Shown here piece after piece: positions 51,301-64,000 of a DNA stretch of 64,000 nucleotides. Source of the DNA: Colletes latitarsis (taxonomy: Eukaryota; Arthropoda; Insecta; Hymenoptera; Colletidae); contig NW_027488366.1 in NCBI RefSeq assembly GCF_051014445.1, forward strand, positions 29,344,001-29,408,000, read 5' to 3'. The position numbers and the translations under genes are program-made. Below the pieces are notes generated by a model, which worked only from the letters and a program-made list of their open reading frames with translations, made no database searches and was not told the origin of the DNA. How positions within the stretch are numbered: the stretch's first letter is position 1; each line of letters begins with the position of its first letter.

Positions 51301-52440
51301 ATACTTTCGCATATTTCTCATACTTCATGGCTAGATCCTGGGCTGTTTCTGGATTGGATCACGTAGTAAAGTGGTACCACACTGAAACATTCAATGAAAC
51401 CTGTTCTGGATAAATATTTTAGAGGATAACGCATCTTAGGTCTGGGTTAGGTCTAAGATTTGCCCTCATCAGGCTCACAGATACGCATTTTTCACATACT
51501 TGTTAAACAGATCCTGGGTTTTTTCTGGTTTGGATCACGTAGTAATGTGGTACCACACTAAAACAGTGAATTAAACCTGGTTTCGATCAATATTTTAGAG
51601 GATAACGCAAGCTAGGTCTGGGATAGGTCTGGGATTAGCCCTCATCAGACTCATACTTTCGCAAAATTCACATACTCGTTGACAAGATCCTGGGTTTTTT
51701 TCTGGTTTGGATCACGTAGTAATGTGGTTCCACACTGAAACAGTCGATTAAACCTGGTTTCGATCAATATTTTAAAGGATAACGCAAGTTAGGTCTGGGA
51801 TAGGTCTGGGATTTGCCCTCATCAGGCTCATACTTTCGCGTTTTTCACATACTAGTTGAACAGATCCTGGGTTTTTTCTGGTTTGGATCCCGCAGTAGTG
51901 TGGTACCACACTGAAACAGTCCATTAAACCTGGTTTCGCTCAATATTTTAGAGGATAACGCATGTTAGGTCTAGGTCAGGCCTGGTTTTTTCACTCATCA
52001 GACTCATACTTTCGCATTCTTCACATACTTGTTGAACGGATCCTGGGTTTTTTCTGGTTTGGATCACGTAGTAATGTGGTACCACACTGAAACATTCTAT
52101 TAAACCTGGTCTTGATAAATATTTTAGAGGATAACGCATGTTAGGTCTGGGTTACGTCTAGGATTTGCCCTCATCAGGCTCATATTTTCGCATATTTCTC
52201 ATACTTCATGGCTAGATCCTGGGCTGTTTCTGCATTGTTTCACGTAGTAATGTGGTACCACGCTGAAACAGTCAATTAAACCTGGTTTCGATCAATACTT
52301 TAGAGGATAACGCAAGTTAGGTCTGGGATAGGTCTAGGATTTGCCCTCATCAGGCTCTTACTATCGCATATTTCTCATACTTCATGGCTAGATCCTGGGC
52401 TATTTCTGGATTGGATCACGTAGTAAAGTGGTACCACACT
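36311..52440. repeat. Duplicated block of about 3 kb with a two-monomer indel
   Basis: 36.3-37.45 kb matches 49.5-50.66 kb at offset 13,213 bp (75 monomers); from about 37.80 to 39.60 kb the match continues at 50.66-52.44 kb but at offset 12,861 bp. The second copy therefore lacks 352 bp, exactly two monomers, at about 50.66 kb. Private markers are AATTAAACGTGG (36421 and 49634), GCTCATTATTTTAG and GTTGACAAGATCC. Confidence 0.7.
42787..49478. repeat. 19-monomer tandem duplication, 3,346 bp unit
   Basis: Unit one about 42787-46132, unit two about 46133-49478. The copies appear nearly identical; one difference noticed is GGGTTTTTTCTGG near 45520 against GGGTATTTTCTGG near 48870. Sequence on each outer side differs, which fixes the boundaries to within a monomer. 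This is the largest and cleanest direct duplication in the window. Confidence 0.85.
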
Positions 52441-53039
52441 GAAACATTCAATGAAACCTGGTCTTGATAAATATTTTAGTGGATAACGCAAGTTAGGTCT
52501 AGGTAAGGCCTGGGATTTTCACTCATCAGACTTATACATTCGCATTCCTCACATACTTGTTGAACGGATCCTGGGTTTTTTCTGGTTTGCATCACGTAGT
52601 AATGCGGTACCACACTGAAACAGTCCATTAAACCTGGTTTGGATCAATATTTTAGAGGATAACGCATGTTAGGTCTAGGTTAGCCCTGGGATTTTCACTC
52701 ATCAGACTCATACTTTCGCATTCTTCACATACTTGTTGAACGGATCCTGGGCTTTTTCTGGTTTGGATCCCGTAGTAGTGTGGTACCACACTGAAACAGC
52801 CCATTAAACCTGGTTTCGCTCATTATTTTAGAGGATAACGCATGTTAGGTCTAGGTAAGGTCTGGGATTTGCTCTCATCAGGCTCATTCTTTCGCATATT
52901 TCTCATTCTTGATGGCTAGATCCTGAGCTTTTTCTGGATTGCATCACGTAGTAATGAAGTACAGCACTGAAACAGTCAATTAAACCTGGTTTCCATCAAT
53001 ATATTAGAGGACAACGCAAGTTAGGTCTGGGATAGGTCT

Positions 53040-56000
53040 GGGATTTGCCCTCATCAGGGTCATACTGTCGCGTTTTTCACATACTTGTTGAACAGATCCT
53101 GGGCTTTTTCTGGTTTGGATCCCGTAGTAGTGTGGTACCACACTGAAACAGTCCATTAAACCTGGTTTCGCTCAATATTTTAGAGGATAGCGCATGTTAG
53201 GTCTAGGTCAGGCCTGGTTTCTTCACTCATCAGAATCATACTTTCGCATTCTTCACATACTAGTTGAACGGATCCTGGGTTTTTTCTGGTTTGGATCACG
53301 TAGTAATGTGGGTCCACACTGAAACAATCAATTAAACCTGGTCTTGATAAATATTTTAGAGGATAACGCAAGTTAGGTCTGGGATAGGTCTGGGATTTGC
53401 CCTCATCAGACTCATACTTTCGCACACTTCACATACTCGTTGAACAGATCCTGGGTTATTTTCTGGTTTGGATCACATAGTAATGTGGTACCACACTGAA
53501 ACAGTCGATTAAACCTGGTTTCGATGAATATTTTAGAGGATAACGCAGGTTAGGTCTGGGATAGGTCCGGGATTTGCCCTCATCAGGCTCATACTTTCGC
53601 ATTCTTCTTATACTTGTTGAACTGATCCTGGGTTTTTTCTGGTTTGGATCACGTAGTAATGTGGGTCCACACTGAAACAATCAATTAAACCTGGTCTTGA
53701 TAAATATTTTAGTGGATAACGCAAGTTAGGTCTAGGTAAGGCCTGGGATTTTCACTCATCAGACTTATACATTCGCATTCCTCACATACTTGTTGAACGG
53801 ATCCTGGGTTTTTTCTGGTTTGTATCACGTAGTAATGCGGTACCACACTGAAACAGTCCATTAAACCTGGTTTGGATCAATATTTTAGAGGATAACGCAT
53901 GTTAGGTCTAGGTTAGCCCTGGGATTTTCACTCATCAGACTCATACTTTCGCATTCTTCTTATACTTGTTGAACTGATCCTGGGTTTTTTCTCGTTTGGA
54001 TCACGTAGTAATGTGGTACCACACTGAAACAGTCGATTAAACCTGGTTTCGATCAATATTTTAGAGGATAACGCAAGTTAAGTCTTGGATTGGTCTGGGA
54101 TTTGACCTCATCAGACTCATACTTTCGCACACTTCACATACTCGTTGAACAGATCCTGGGTTATTTTCTGGTTTGGATCACATAGTAATGTGGTACCACA
54201 CTGAAACGGTCGATTAAACCAGGTTTCGATCAATATTTTTGAGGATAACACATGTTAGGTCTAGGTTAGGCCTGGGATTTTCACTCATCAGACTCATACT
54301 TTCGCATTCTTCACATACTTGTTGAACGGATCCTGGGTTTTTTCTGGTTTGGATCACGTAGTAATGTGGGTCCACACTGAAACAATCAATTAAACCTGGT
54401 CTTGATAAATATTTTAGAGGATAACGCATGTTAGGTCTGGGATAGGTCTGGGATTTGCCCTCATCAGACTCATACTTTCGCACACTTCACATACTCGTTG
54501 AACAGACCCTGGGTTATTTTCTGGTTTGGATCACATAGTAATGTGGTACTAAACTGAAACATTCAATGAAACCTGTTCTGGATAAATATTTTAGAGGATA
54601 ACGCATCTTAGGTCTGGGTTAGGTCTAGGATTTGCCCTCATCAGGCTCATACTTTCGCATATTTCTCATACTTCATGGCTAGATCCTTGGCTATTTCTGG
54701 ATTGGATCACGTAGTAAAGTGGTACCACACTGAAACATTCAATGAAACCTGGTCTGGATAAATATTTTAGAGGATAACGCATCTTAGGTCTGGGTTAGGT
54801 CCAAGATTTGCCCACATCAGACTCATACTTTCGCACATTTCTCATACTTTATGGCTAGATCCTGGGCTATTTCTGGATTGGATTACGTAGTAATGTGGTA
54901 CCACACTGAAACAGTCAATTAAACCTGGTATCGATCAATATTTTAGAGGATAACGCAAGTTAGGTCTGGGATAAGTCTGGGATTTGCCCTCATCAGGCTC
55001 ATACTTTCGCGTTTTTCACATACTTGTTGAACAGATCCTGGGTTTTTTCTGGTTTGGATCACGTAGTAATATGGGTACACACTGATACAATCAACTAAAC
55101 CTGGTCTTGATAAATATTTTAGAGGATAACGCATGTTAGGTCTGGGATAGGTCTGGGATTTGCCCTCATCAGGCTCATACTTTCGCGTTTTTCACATACT
55201 TGTTGAACAGATCCTGGGTTTTTTCTGGTTTGGATCACGTAGTAATATGGGTACACACTGATACAATCAACTAAACCTGGTATCGATCAATATTTTAGAG
55301 GATAACGCAAGTTAGGTCTGGGATAGGTCTGGGATTTGCCCTCATCAGGCTCATACTGTCGCGTTTTTCACATACTTGTTGAACAGATCCTGGGCTTTTT
55401 CTGGTTTGGATCCCGTAGTAGTGTGGTACCACACTGAAACAGTCCATTAAACCTGGTTTCGCTCAATATTTTAGAGGATAGCGCATGTTAGGTCTAGGTC
55501 AGGCCTGGTTTCTTCACTCATCAGAATCATACTTTCGCATTCTTCACATACTAGTTGAACGGATCCTGGGTTTTTTCTGGTTTGGATCACGTAGTAATGT
55601 GGGTCCACACTGAAACAATCAATTAAACCTGGTCTTGATAAATATTTTAGAGGATTACGCAAGTTAGGTCTGGGATAGGTCTGGGATTTGCCCTCATCAG
55701 ACTCATACTTTCGCACACTTCACATACTCGTTGAACAGATCCTGGGTTATTTTCTGGTTTGGATCACATAGTAATGTGGTACCACACTGAAACAGTCGAT
55801 TAAACCTGGTTTCGATGAATATTTTAGAGGATAACGCAGGTTAGGTCTGGGATAGGTCCGGGATTTGCCCTCATCAGGCTCATACTTTCGCATTCTTCTT
55901 ATACTTGTTGAACTGATCCTGGGTTTTTTCTGGTTTGGATCACGTAGTAATGTGGGTCCACACTGAAACAATCAATTAAACCTGGTCTTGATAAATATTT

Positions 56001-57572
56001 TAGTGGATAACGCAAGTTAGGTCTAGGTAAGGCCTGGGATTTTCACTCATCAGACTTTTACATTCGCATTCCTCACATACTTGTTGAACGGATCCTGGGT
56101 TTTTTCTGGTTTGCATCACGTAGTAATGCGGTACCACACTGAAACAGTCCATTAAACCTGGTTTGGATCAATATTTTAGAGGATAACGCATGTTAGGTCT
56201 AGGTTAGCCCTGGGATTTTCACTCATCAGACTCATACTTTCGCATTCTTCTTATACTTGTTGAACTGATCCTGGGTTTTTTCTCGTTTGGATCACGTAGT
56301 AATGTGGTACCACACTGAAACAGTCGATTAAACCTGGTTTCGATCAATATTTTAGAGGATAACGCAAGTTAAGTCTTGGATTGGTCTGGGATTTGACCTC
56401 ATCAGACTCATACTTTCGCACACTTCACATACTCGTTGAACAGATCCTGGGTTATTTTCTGGTTTGGATCACATAGTAATGTGGTACCACACTGAAACGG
56501 TCGATTAAACCAGGTTTCGATCAATATTTTTGAGGATAACACATGTTAGGTCTAGGTTAGGCCTGGGATTTTCACTCATCAGACTCATACTTTCGCATTC
56601 TTCACATACTTGTTGAACGGATCCTGGGTTTTTTCTGGTTTGGATCACGTAGTAATGTGGGTCCACACTGAAACAATCAATTAAACCTGGTCTTGATAAA
56701 TATTTTAGAGGATAACGCATGTTAGGTCTGGGATAGGTCTGGGATTTGCCCTCATCAGACTCATACTTTCGCACACTTCACATACTCGTTGAACAGACCC
56801 TGGGTTATTTTCTGGTTTGGATCACATAGTAATGTGGTACTAAACTGAAACATTCAATGAAACCTGTTCTGGATAAATATTTTAGAGGATAACGCATCTT
56901 AGGTCTGGGTTAGGTCTAGGATTTGCCCTCATCAGGCTCATACTTTCGCATATTTCTCATACTTCATGGCTAGATCCTTGGCTATTTCTGGATTGGATCA
57001 CGTAGTAAAGTGGTACCACACTGAAACATTCAATGAAACCTGGTCTGGATAAATATTTTAGAGGATAACGCATCTTAGGTCTGGGTTAGGTCCAAGATTT
57101 GCCCACATCAGACTCATACTTTCGCACATTTCTCATACTTTATGGCTAGATCCTGGGCTATTTCTGGATTGGATTACGTAGTAATGTGGTACCACACTGA
57201 AACAGTCAATTAAACCTGGTATCGATCAATATTTTAGAGGATAACGCAAGTTAGGTCTGGGATAAGTCTGGGATTTGCCCTCATCAGGCTCATACTTTCG
57301 CGTTTTTCACATACTTGTTGAACAGATCCTGGGTTTTTTCTGGTTTGGATCACGTAGTAATATGGGTACACACTGATACAATCAACTAAACCTGGTCTTG
57401 ATAAATATTTTAGAGGATAACGCATGTTAGGTCTGGGATAGGTCTGGGATTTGCCCTCATCAGGCTCATACTTTCGCGTTTTTCACATACTTGTTGAACA
57501 GATCCTGGGTTTTTTCTGGTTTGGATCACGTAGTAATATGGGTACACACTGATACAATCAACTAAACCTGGT
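53040..57572. repeat. 13-monomer tandem duplication, 2,291 bp unit
   Basis: About 53.04-55.28 kb recurs at 55.33-57.57 kb. Shared markers are GGATAGCGCATG, TGGTACTAAACTG and AATATGGGTACACACTGATAC. Most of the unit also has an older relative at about 39.9-42.3 kb, in a different arrangement. Confidence 0.8.
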
Positions 57573-60109
57573 CTTGATAAATATTTTAGAGGATAACGCA
57601 TGTTAGGTCTGGGATAGGTCTGGGATTTGCCCTCATCAGACTCATACTTTCGCACACTTCACATACTCGTTGAACAGATCCTGGGTTATTTTCTGGTTTG
57701 GATCACATAGTAATGTGGTACCAAACTGAAACAGTCGGTTAAACCTAGTTTCGATCAATATTTTAGTGGATAACGCAAGTTAGGTCTGGGATAGGTGTGG
57801 GATTTGCCCTCATCAGACTCATACTTACGCACACTTCACATACTTGTTGAACAGATCCTGGGTTTTTTCTGGTTTGGATCACATAGTAATGTGGCACCAA
57901 ACTGAAACAGTCGATTAAACCAGGTTTCGATAAATATTTTAGAGGATAACGCATGTTAGGTCTGGGATAGGTCTGGGATTTTCACTCATCAGACTCATAC
58001 TTTCGCATTCTTCTCATACCTGTTGAACTGATCCTGGGTTTTTTCTGGTTTGGATCACGTAGTAATGTGGTACCGCACTGAAACAGTCGATTAAACCTGG
58101 TTTCGATCAATATTTTAGAGGAAAACGCAAGCTAGGTCTGGGATAGGTCTGGGATTAGCCCTCATCAGACTCATACTTTCGCACAATTCACATACTCGTT
58201 GACAAGATCCTGGGTTTTTTTTCTGGTTTGGATCACGTAGTAATGTGGTTCCACACTGAAACAGTCGATTAATCCTGGTTTCGATCAATATTTTAGAGGA
58301 TAACGCAAGTTAGGTCTGGGATAGGTCTGGGATTTGCCCTCATCAGGCTCATACTTTCGCGTTTTTCACATACTAGTTGAACAGATCCTGGGCTGTTTCT
58401 GCATTGTTTCACGTAGTAATGTGGTACCACGCTGAAACAGTCAATTAAACCTGGTTTCGACCAATACTTTAGAGGATAACGCAAGTTAGGTCTGGGATAG
58501 GTCTAGGATTTGCCCTCATCAGGCTCTTACTATCGCATATTTCTCATACTTCATGGCTAGATCCTGGGCTATTTCTGGATTGGATCACGTAGTAAAGTGG
58601 TACCACACTGAAACATTCAATGAAACCGGGTCTGGATAAATATTTTAGAGGATAACGCATCTTAGGTCTGGGTTAGGTCTAAGATTTGCCCTCATCAGGC
58701 TCACAGTTTCGCGTTTTTCACATACTTGTTGAACAGATCCTGGGTTTTTTCTGGTTTGGATCACGTAGTAATGTGGTACCACACTAAAACAGTCAATTAA
58801 ACCTGGTTTCGATCAATATTTTGGAGGATAACGCAAGTTAGGTCTGGGATAGGTCTGGGATTTGCTCTCATCAGGCTCATTCTTTCGCATATTTCTCATA
58901 CTTGATGGCTAGATCCTGAGCTTTTTCTGGATTGCATCACGTAGTAATGAAGTACAGCACTGAAACAGTCAATTAAACCTGGTTTCCATCAATATTTTAG
59001 AGGACAACGCAAGTTAGGTCTGGGATAGTTCTGGGATTTGCCCTCATCAGGCTCATACTGTCGCGTTTTTCACATACTTGTTGAACAGATCCTGGGTTTT
59101 TTCTGGTTTGGATCCCGTAGTAGTGTGGTACCACACTGAAACAGTCCATTAAACCTGGTTTCGCTCAATATTTTAGAGGATAACGCATGTTAGGTCTAGG
59201 TCAGGCCTGGTTTTTTCACTCATCAGAATCATACTTTCGCGTTCTTCACATACCTGTTGAACGGATCCTGGGTTTTTTCTGGTTTGGATCACGTAGTAAT
59301 GTGGGTCCACACTGAAACAATCAATTAAACCTGGTCTTGATAAATATTTTAGAGGATAACGCAAGTTAGGTCTGGGATAGGTCTGGGATTTGCCCTCATC
59401 AGACTCATACTTTTGCTCACTTCACATACTCGTTGAACAGATCCTGGGTTTTTTCTGGTTTGGATCACGTAGTAATGTGGGTCCACACTGAAACAATCAA
59501 TTAAACCTGGTCTTGATAAATATTTTAGAGGATAACGCAAGTTAGGTCTAGGTAAGGCCTGGGATTTTCACTCATCAGACTCATACATTCGCATTCCTCA
59601 CATACTTGTTGAACGGATCCTGGGTTTTTTCTGGTTTGTATCACGTAGTAATGTGGTACCACACTGAAACAGTCCATTAAACCTGGTTTGGATCAATATT
59701 TTTGAGGATAACGCATGTTAGGTCTAGGTTAGCCCTGGGATTTTCACTCATCAGACTCATACTTTCGCATTCTTCTCATAATTGCTGAACTGATCCTGGG
59801 TTTTTTCTGGTTTGGATCACGTAGTAATGTGGTACCACACTGAAACAGTCCATTAACCCTGGTTTCGACCAATATTTTAGAGAATAATTCATGTTGGGTC
59901 TAGGTTAGGTCTGGGATTTGCTCTCATCAGGCTCATACTTTCGCACACTTCACATACTTGTTGAACGGATCCTGGGTTTTTTCTGGTTTGGGTCACGTAG
60001 TAATGTGGGACCACACTGAAACAGTCAATTAAACCTGGTTTCGACCAATATTTTAGAGAATAATTCATGTTGGGTCTAGGTTAGGTCTGGGATTTGCTCT
60101 CATCAGGGT

Positions 60110-62234
60110 CATACTTTCGCACACTTCACATACTTGTTGAACGGATCCTGGGTTTTTTCTGGTTTGGATCACGTAGTAGTGTGGTACCACACTGAAACAG
60201 TCCATTAACCCTGGTTTCGCTCAATATTTTAGACGATAACGCATGTTAGGTCTAGGTCAGGCCTGGGATTTTCACTCATCAGACTCATACTTTCGCATTC
60301 TTCACATACTTGTTGAACGGATCCTGGGTTTTTTCTGGTTTGGATCACGTAGTAATGTGGGTCCACACTGAAACAATCAATTAAACTTATTCTTGATAAA
60401 TATTTTAGAGGATAACGCATGTTAGGTCTGGGATAGGTCTGGGATTTGCCCTCATCAGGCTCATACTTTCGCACACTTCACATACTCGTTGAACAGATCC
60501 TGCGTTATTTTCTGGTTTGGATCACATAGTAATGTGGTACCACACTGAAACATTCAATTAAACCTGGTCTTGATAAATATTTTAGAGGATGACGCATGTT
60601 AGGTCTGGGTTAGGTCTAGGATTTGCCCTCATCAGGCTCATACTTTCGCATATTTCTCATACTTCAAGGCTAGATCCTGGGCTATTTCTGAATTGGATCA
60701 CGTAGTAAAGTGGTACCACACTGAAACATTCAATGAAACCTGGTCTGGATAAATATTTTAGAGGACAACGCATCTTAGGTCTCGGATAGGTCTAAGATTT
60801 GCCCTCATCAGGCTCACAGTTTCGCGTTTTTCATATACTTGTTGAACAGATCCCGGATTTTTTCTGGTTTGGATCACGAAGTAGTGTGGTACCACACTGA
60901 AACCGTCCATTAAACCTGGTTTCGCTCATTATTTTAGAGGATAACGCATGTTAGGTTTAGGTTAGGTCTGGGATTTGCTCTCATCAGGCTCATTCTTTCG
61001 CATTCTTCACATACTTGTTGAACGGATCCTGGGTTTTTTCTGGTTTGTATCACGTAGTAATGTGGTACCACACTGAAACAGTTGATTAAACCTGGTTTCG
61101 ATCAATATTTTAGAGGATAACGCAAGTTAAGTCTGGGATTGGTCTGGGATTTGACCTCATCAGACTCATACTTTCGCACACTTCACATACTCGTTGAACA
61201 GATCCTGGGTTATTTTCTGGTTTGGATCACGTAGTAATGTGGGTCCACACTGAAACAATCAATTAAACCTGGTCTTGATAAATATTTTAGAGGATAACGC
61301 ATGTTAGGTCTGGGATAGGTCTGGGATTTGCCCTCATCAGGCTCATACTTTCGCACACTTCGCATACTTGTTGAACGGATCCTGGGTTTTTTCTGGTTTG
61401 GATCACGTAGTAGTGTGGTACCACACTGAAACAGTCCATTAACCCTGGTTTCGCTCAATATTTTAGACGATAACGCATGTTAGGTCTAGGTCAGGCCTGG
61501 GATTTTCACTCATCAGACTCATACTTTCGCATTCTTCACATACTTGTTGAACGGATCCTGGGTTTTTTCTGGTTTGGATCACGTAGTAATGTGGGTCCAC
61601 ACTGAAACAATCAATTAAACTTATTCTTGATAAATATTTTAGAGGATAACGCATGTTAGGTCTGGGATAGGTCTGGGATTTGCCCTCATCAGGCTCATAC
61701 TTTCGCACACTTCACATACTCGTTGAACAGATCCTGCGTTATTTTCTGGTTTGGATCACATAGTAATGTGGTACCACACTGAAACATTCAATTAAACCTG
61801 GTCTTGATAAATATTTTAGAGGATGACGCATGTTAGGTCTGGGTTAGGTCTAGGATTTGCCCTCATCAGGCTCATACTTTCGCATATTTCTCATACTTCA
61901 AGGCTAGATCCTGGGCTATTTCTGAATTGGATCACGTAGTAAAGTGGTACCACACTGAAACATTCAATGAAACCTGGTCTGGATAAATATTTTAGAGGAC
62001 AACGCATCTTAGGTCTCGGATAGGTCTAAGATTTGCCCTCATCAGGCTCACAGTTTCGCGTTTTTCATATACTTGTTGAACAGATCCCGGATTTTTTCTG
62101 GTTTGGATCACGAAGTAGTGTGGTACCACACTGAAACCGTCCATTAAACCTGGTTTCGCTCATTATTTTAGAGGATAACGCATGTTAGGTTTAGGTTAGG
62201 TCTGGGATTTGCTCTCATCAGGCTCATTCTTTCG
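60110..62234. repeat. 7-monomer tandem duplication, 1,234 bp unit
   Basis: About 60110-61000 recurs at 61344-62234. Private markers are TTTTAGACGATAACG, AAACTTATTCTTG, CCTGCGTTATTTTC and GGATGACGCATG. Confidence 0.8.
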
Positions 62235-64000
62235 CATATTTCTCATACTTGATGGCTAGATCCTGGGCTTTTTCTGGATTGCATCACGTAGTAATGTGGT
62301 ACCACGCTGAAACAGTCAATTAAACCTGGTTTCGATCAATACTTTAGAGGATAACGCAAGTTAGGTCTGCGTTAGGTCTAAGATTTGCCCTCATCAGGCT
62401 CACAGTTTCGCGTTTTTCACATACTTGTTGAACAGATCCTGGGTTTTTTCTGGTTTGGATCACGCAGTAATGTGGTACCACACTAAAACAGTCGATTAAA
62501 CCTGGTTTCGATGAATATTTTAGAGGATAACGCAAGTTAGGTCTGGGATAGGTCCGGGATTTGCCCTCATCAGGCTCATACTTTCGCATTCATCTTATAC
62601 TTGTGAACTGATCCTGGGTTTTTTCTGGTTTGGATCACGTAGTAATGTGGGTCCACACTGAAACAATCAATTAAACCTGGTCTTGATAAATATTTTAGAG
62701 GATAACGCAAGTTAGGTCTAGGTAAGGCCTGGGATTTTCACTCATCAGACTCATACATTCGCATTCCTCACATACTTGTTGAACGGATCCTGGGTTTTTT
62801 CTGGTTTGTATCACGTAGTAATGTGGTACCACACTGAAACAGTCCATTAAACCTGGTTTGGATTAATATTTTAGAGGATAACGCATGTTAGGTCTAGGTT
62901 AGCCCTGGGATTTTCACTCATCAGACTCATACTTTCGCATTCTTCTTATACTTGTTGAACTGATCCTGGGTTTTTTCTCGTTTGGATCACGTAGTAATGT
63001 GGTACCACACTGAAACAGTTGATTAAACCTGGTTTCGATCAATATTTTAGAGGATAACGCAAGTTAAGTCTGGGATTGGTCTGGGATTTGACCTCATCAG
63101 ACTCATACTTTCGCACACTTCACATACTCGTTGAACAGATCCTGGGTTATTTTCTGGTTTGGATCACATAGTAATGTGGTACCACACTGAAACAGTCGAT
63201 TAAACCAGGTTTCGATCAATATTTTTGAGGATAACGCATGTTAGGTCTAGGTTAGTCCTGGGATTTTCACTCATCAGACTCATACTTTCGCATTCTTCAC
63301 ATACTTGTTGAACGGATCCTGGGTTTTTTCTGGTTTGGAACACGTAGTAATGTGGGTCCACACTGAAACAATCAATTAAACCTGGTCTTGATAAATATTT
63401 TAGAGGATAACGAATGTTAGGTCTGGGATAGGTCTGGGATTTGCCCTCATCAGACTCATACTTTCGCACACTTCACATACTCGTTGAACAGATCCTGGGT
63501 TATTTTCTGGTTTGGATCACGTAGTAATGTGGGTCCACACCGAAACAATCAATTAAACCTGGTCTTGATAAATATTTTAGAGGATAACGCATGTTAGGTC
63601 TGGGATAGGTCTGGGATTTGCCCTCATCAGGCTCATACTTTCGCACACTTCACATACTCGTTGAACAGATCCTGGGTTATTTTCTGGTTTGGGTCACGTA
63701 GTAATGTAGTACCACACTGAAACATTCAATTAAACCTGGTCTTGATAAATATTTTAGAGGATAACGCATGTTAGGTCTAGGTTAGGTCTGGGATTTGCTC
63801 TCATCAGGCTCATTCTTTCGCATATTTCTCATACTTGATGGCTATATCCTGGGCTTTTTCTGGACTGCATCACGTAGTAATGAAGTACAACACTGAAATA
63901 GTCAATTAAACCTGGTTTCCATCAATATCTTAGAGGATAACGCAAGCTAGGTCTGGGATAGGTCTGGGATTAGCCCTCATCAGACTCATACTTTCGCACA

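Larger units (their letters stand above)
14607..64000. repeat. 176-bp satellite array, right segment
   Basis: About 280 monomers in the same orientation and phase as the left segment, running to the window edge. The phase is kept across the insertion apart from the 14-bp overlap, so the element interrupted a continuous array. Long-range structure is a mosaic of duplications that are multiples of the monomer. No gene, no second transposon and no unrelated sequence was seen anywhere in these 49 kb. Confidence 0.98.

Noticed and set aside
48..63469. Dozens of minus-strand reading frames of 60-92 codons encoding near-identical peptides (MRYPLKYLSRPG...)
   Set aside because: They recur once per satellite monomer and only reflect a stretch free of stops on that strand. 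The monomer length is not a multiple of three, so frames do not join between units; no domain, signal or start context supports a protein.
1..64000. CRISPR array
   Set aside because: Units are about 176 bp with no alternation of constant repeats and unique spacers; the insert is eukaryotic.
1..64000. CENP-B box in the satellite as proof of a centromere
   Set aside because: The TTTCGATCAATATTTT stretch resembles the start of the box only in TTCG and lacks the CGGG half.

Overview
The window is eukaryotic and almost entirely tandem satellite DNA. Both ends of the window lie inside one continuous array of a monomer of about 176 bp, roughly 330 copies in all. The array is interrupted once, at 8708-14606, by a single GC-rich non-LTR retrotransposon of the R1 clade (the group that includes R1, TRAS and SART). 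No host gene, rRNA, tRNA or CRISPR array was seen. Most satellite monomers carry two adjacent 11-bp units of the form TTAGGTCTGGG. That string contains the insect telomere core TTAGG and, from memory, matches an 11-mer reported as a telomeric repeat in some Hymenoptera. An insect, plausibly a hymenopteran, and a telomere-proximal or telomere-derived satellite are therefore the best guesses; both are inferences.

Layout. 1-8707: about 49.5 satellite monomers. 8694-8707 and 14607-14620: the two flanks of the insertion, which occupy the same 14-bp register of the monomer and so look like a target-site duplication that has since diverged. 8708-9082: 5' UTR. 9083-10960: ORF1, a gag-like protein with three zinc knuckles. 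10958-10962: overlapping stop and start (TAATG). 10960-14267: ORF2, endonuclease plus reverse transcriptase plus C-terminal zinc knuckle, interrupted by one reading-frame shift near 12755-12782. 14268-14575: 3' UTR. 14576-14606: pure A31 tail. 14607-64000: about 280 more monomers, organised as a mosaic of segmental duplications whose periods are whole numbers of monomers (2, 7, 9, 10, 13 and 19; a 15-monomer one lies in the left array).

How the parts work together. The retrotransposon would nick the satellite in its telomere-like doublet and copy itself in by target-primed reverse transcription: the endonuclease and reverse transcriptase of ORF2 do the chemistry, ORF1 coats the RNA, and the poly(A) end is the template start. 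The long clean A tail and near-intact frames point to a recent insertion. The strongest unexplained signal is that the retrotransposon, coding regions included, reads as a chain of perfect or near-perfect short-loop hairpins, several with stems of 12 to 17 bp and with G-U pairs that only make sense in RNA.
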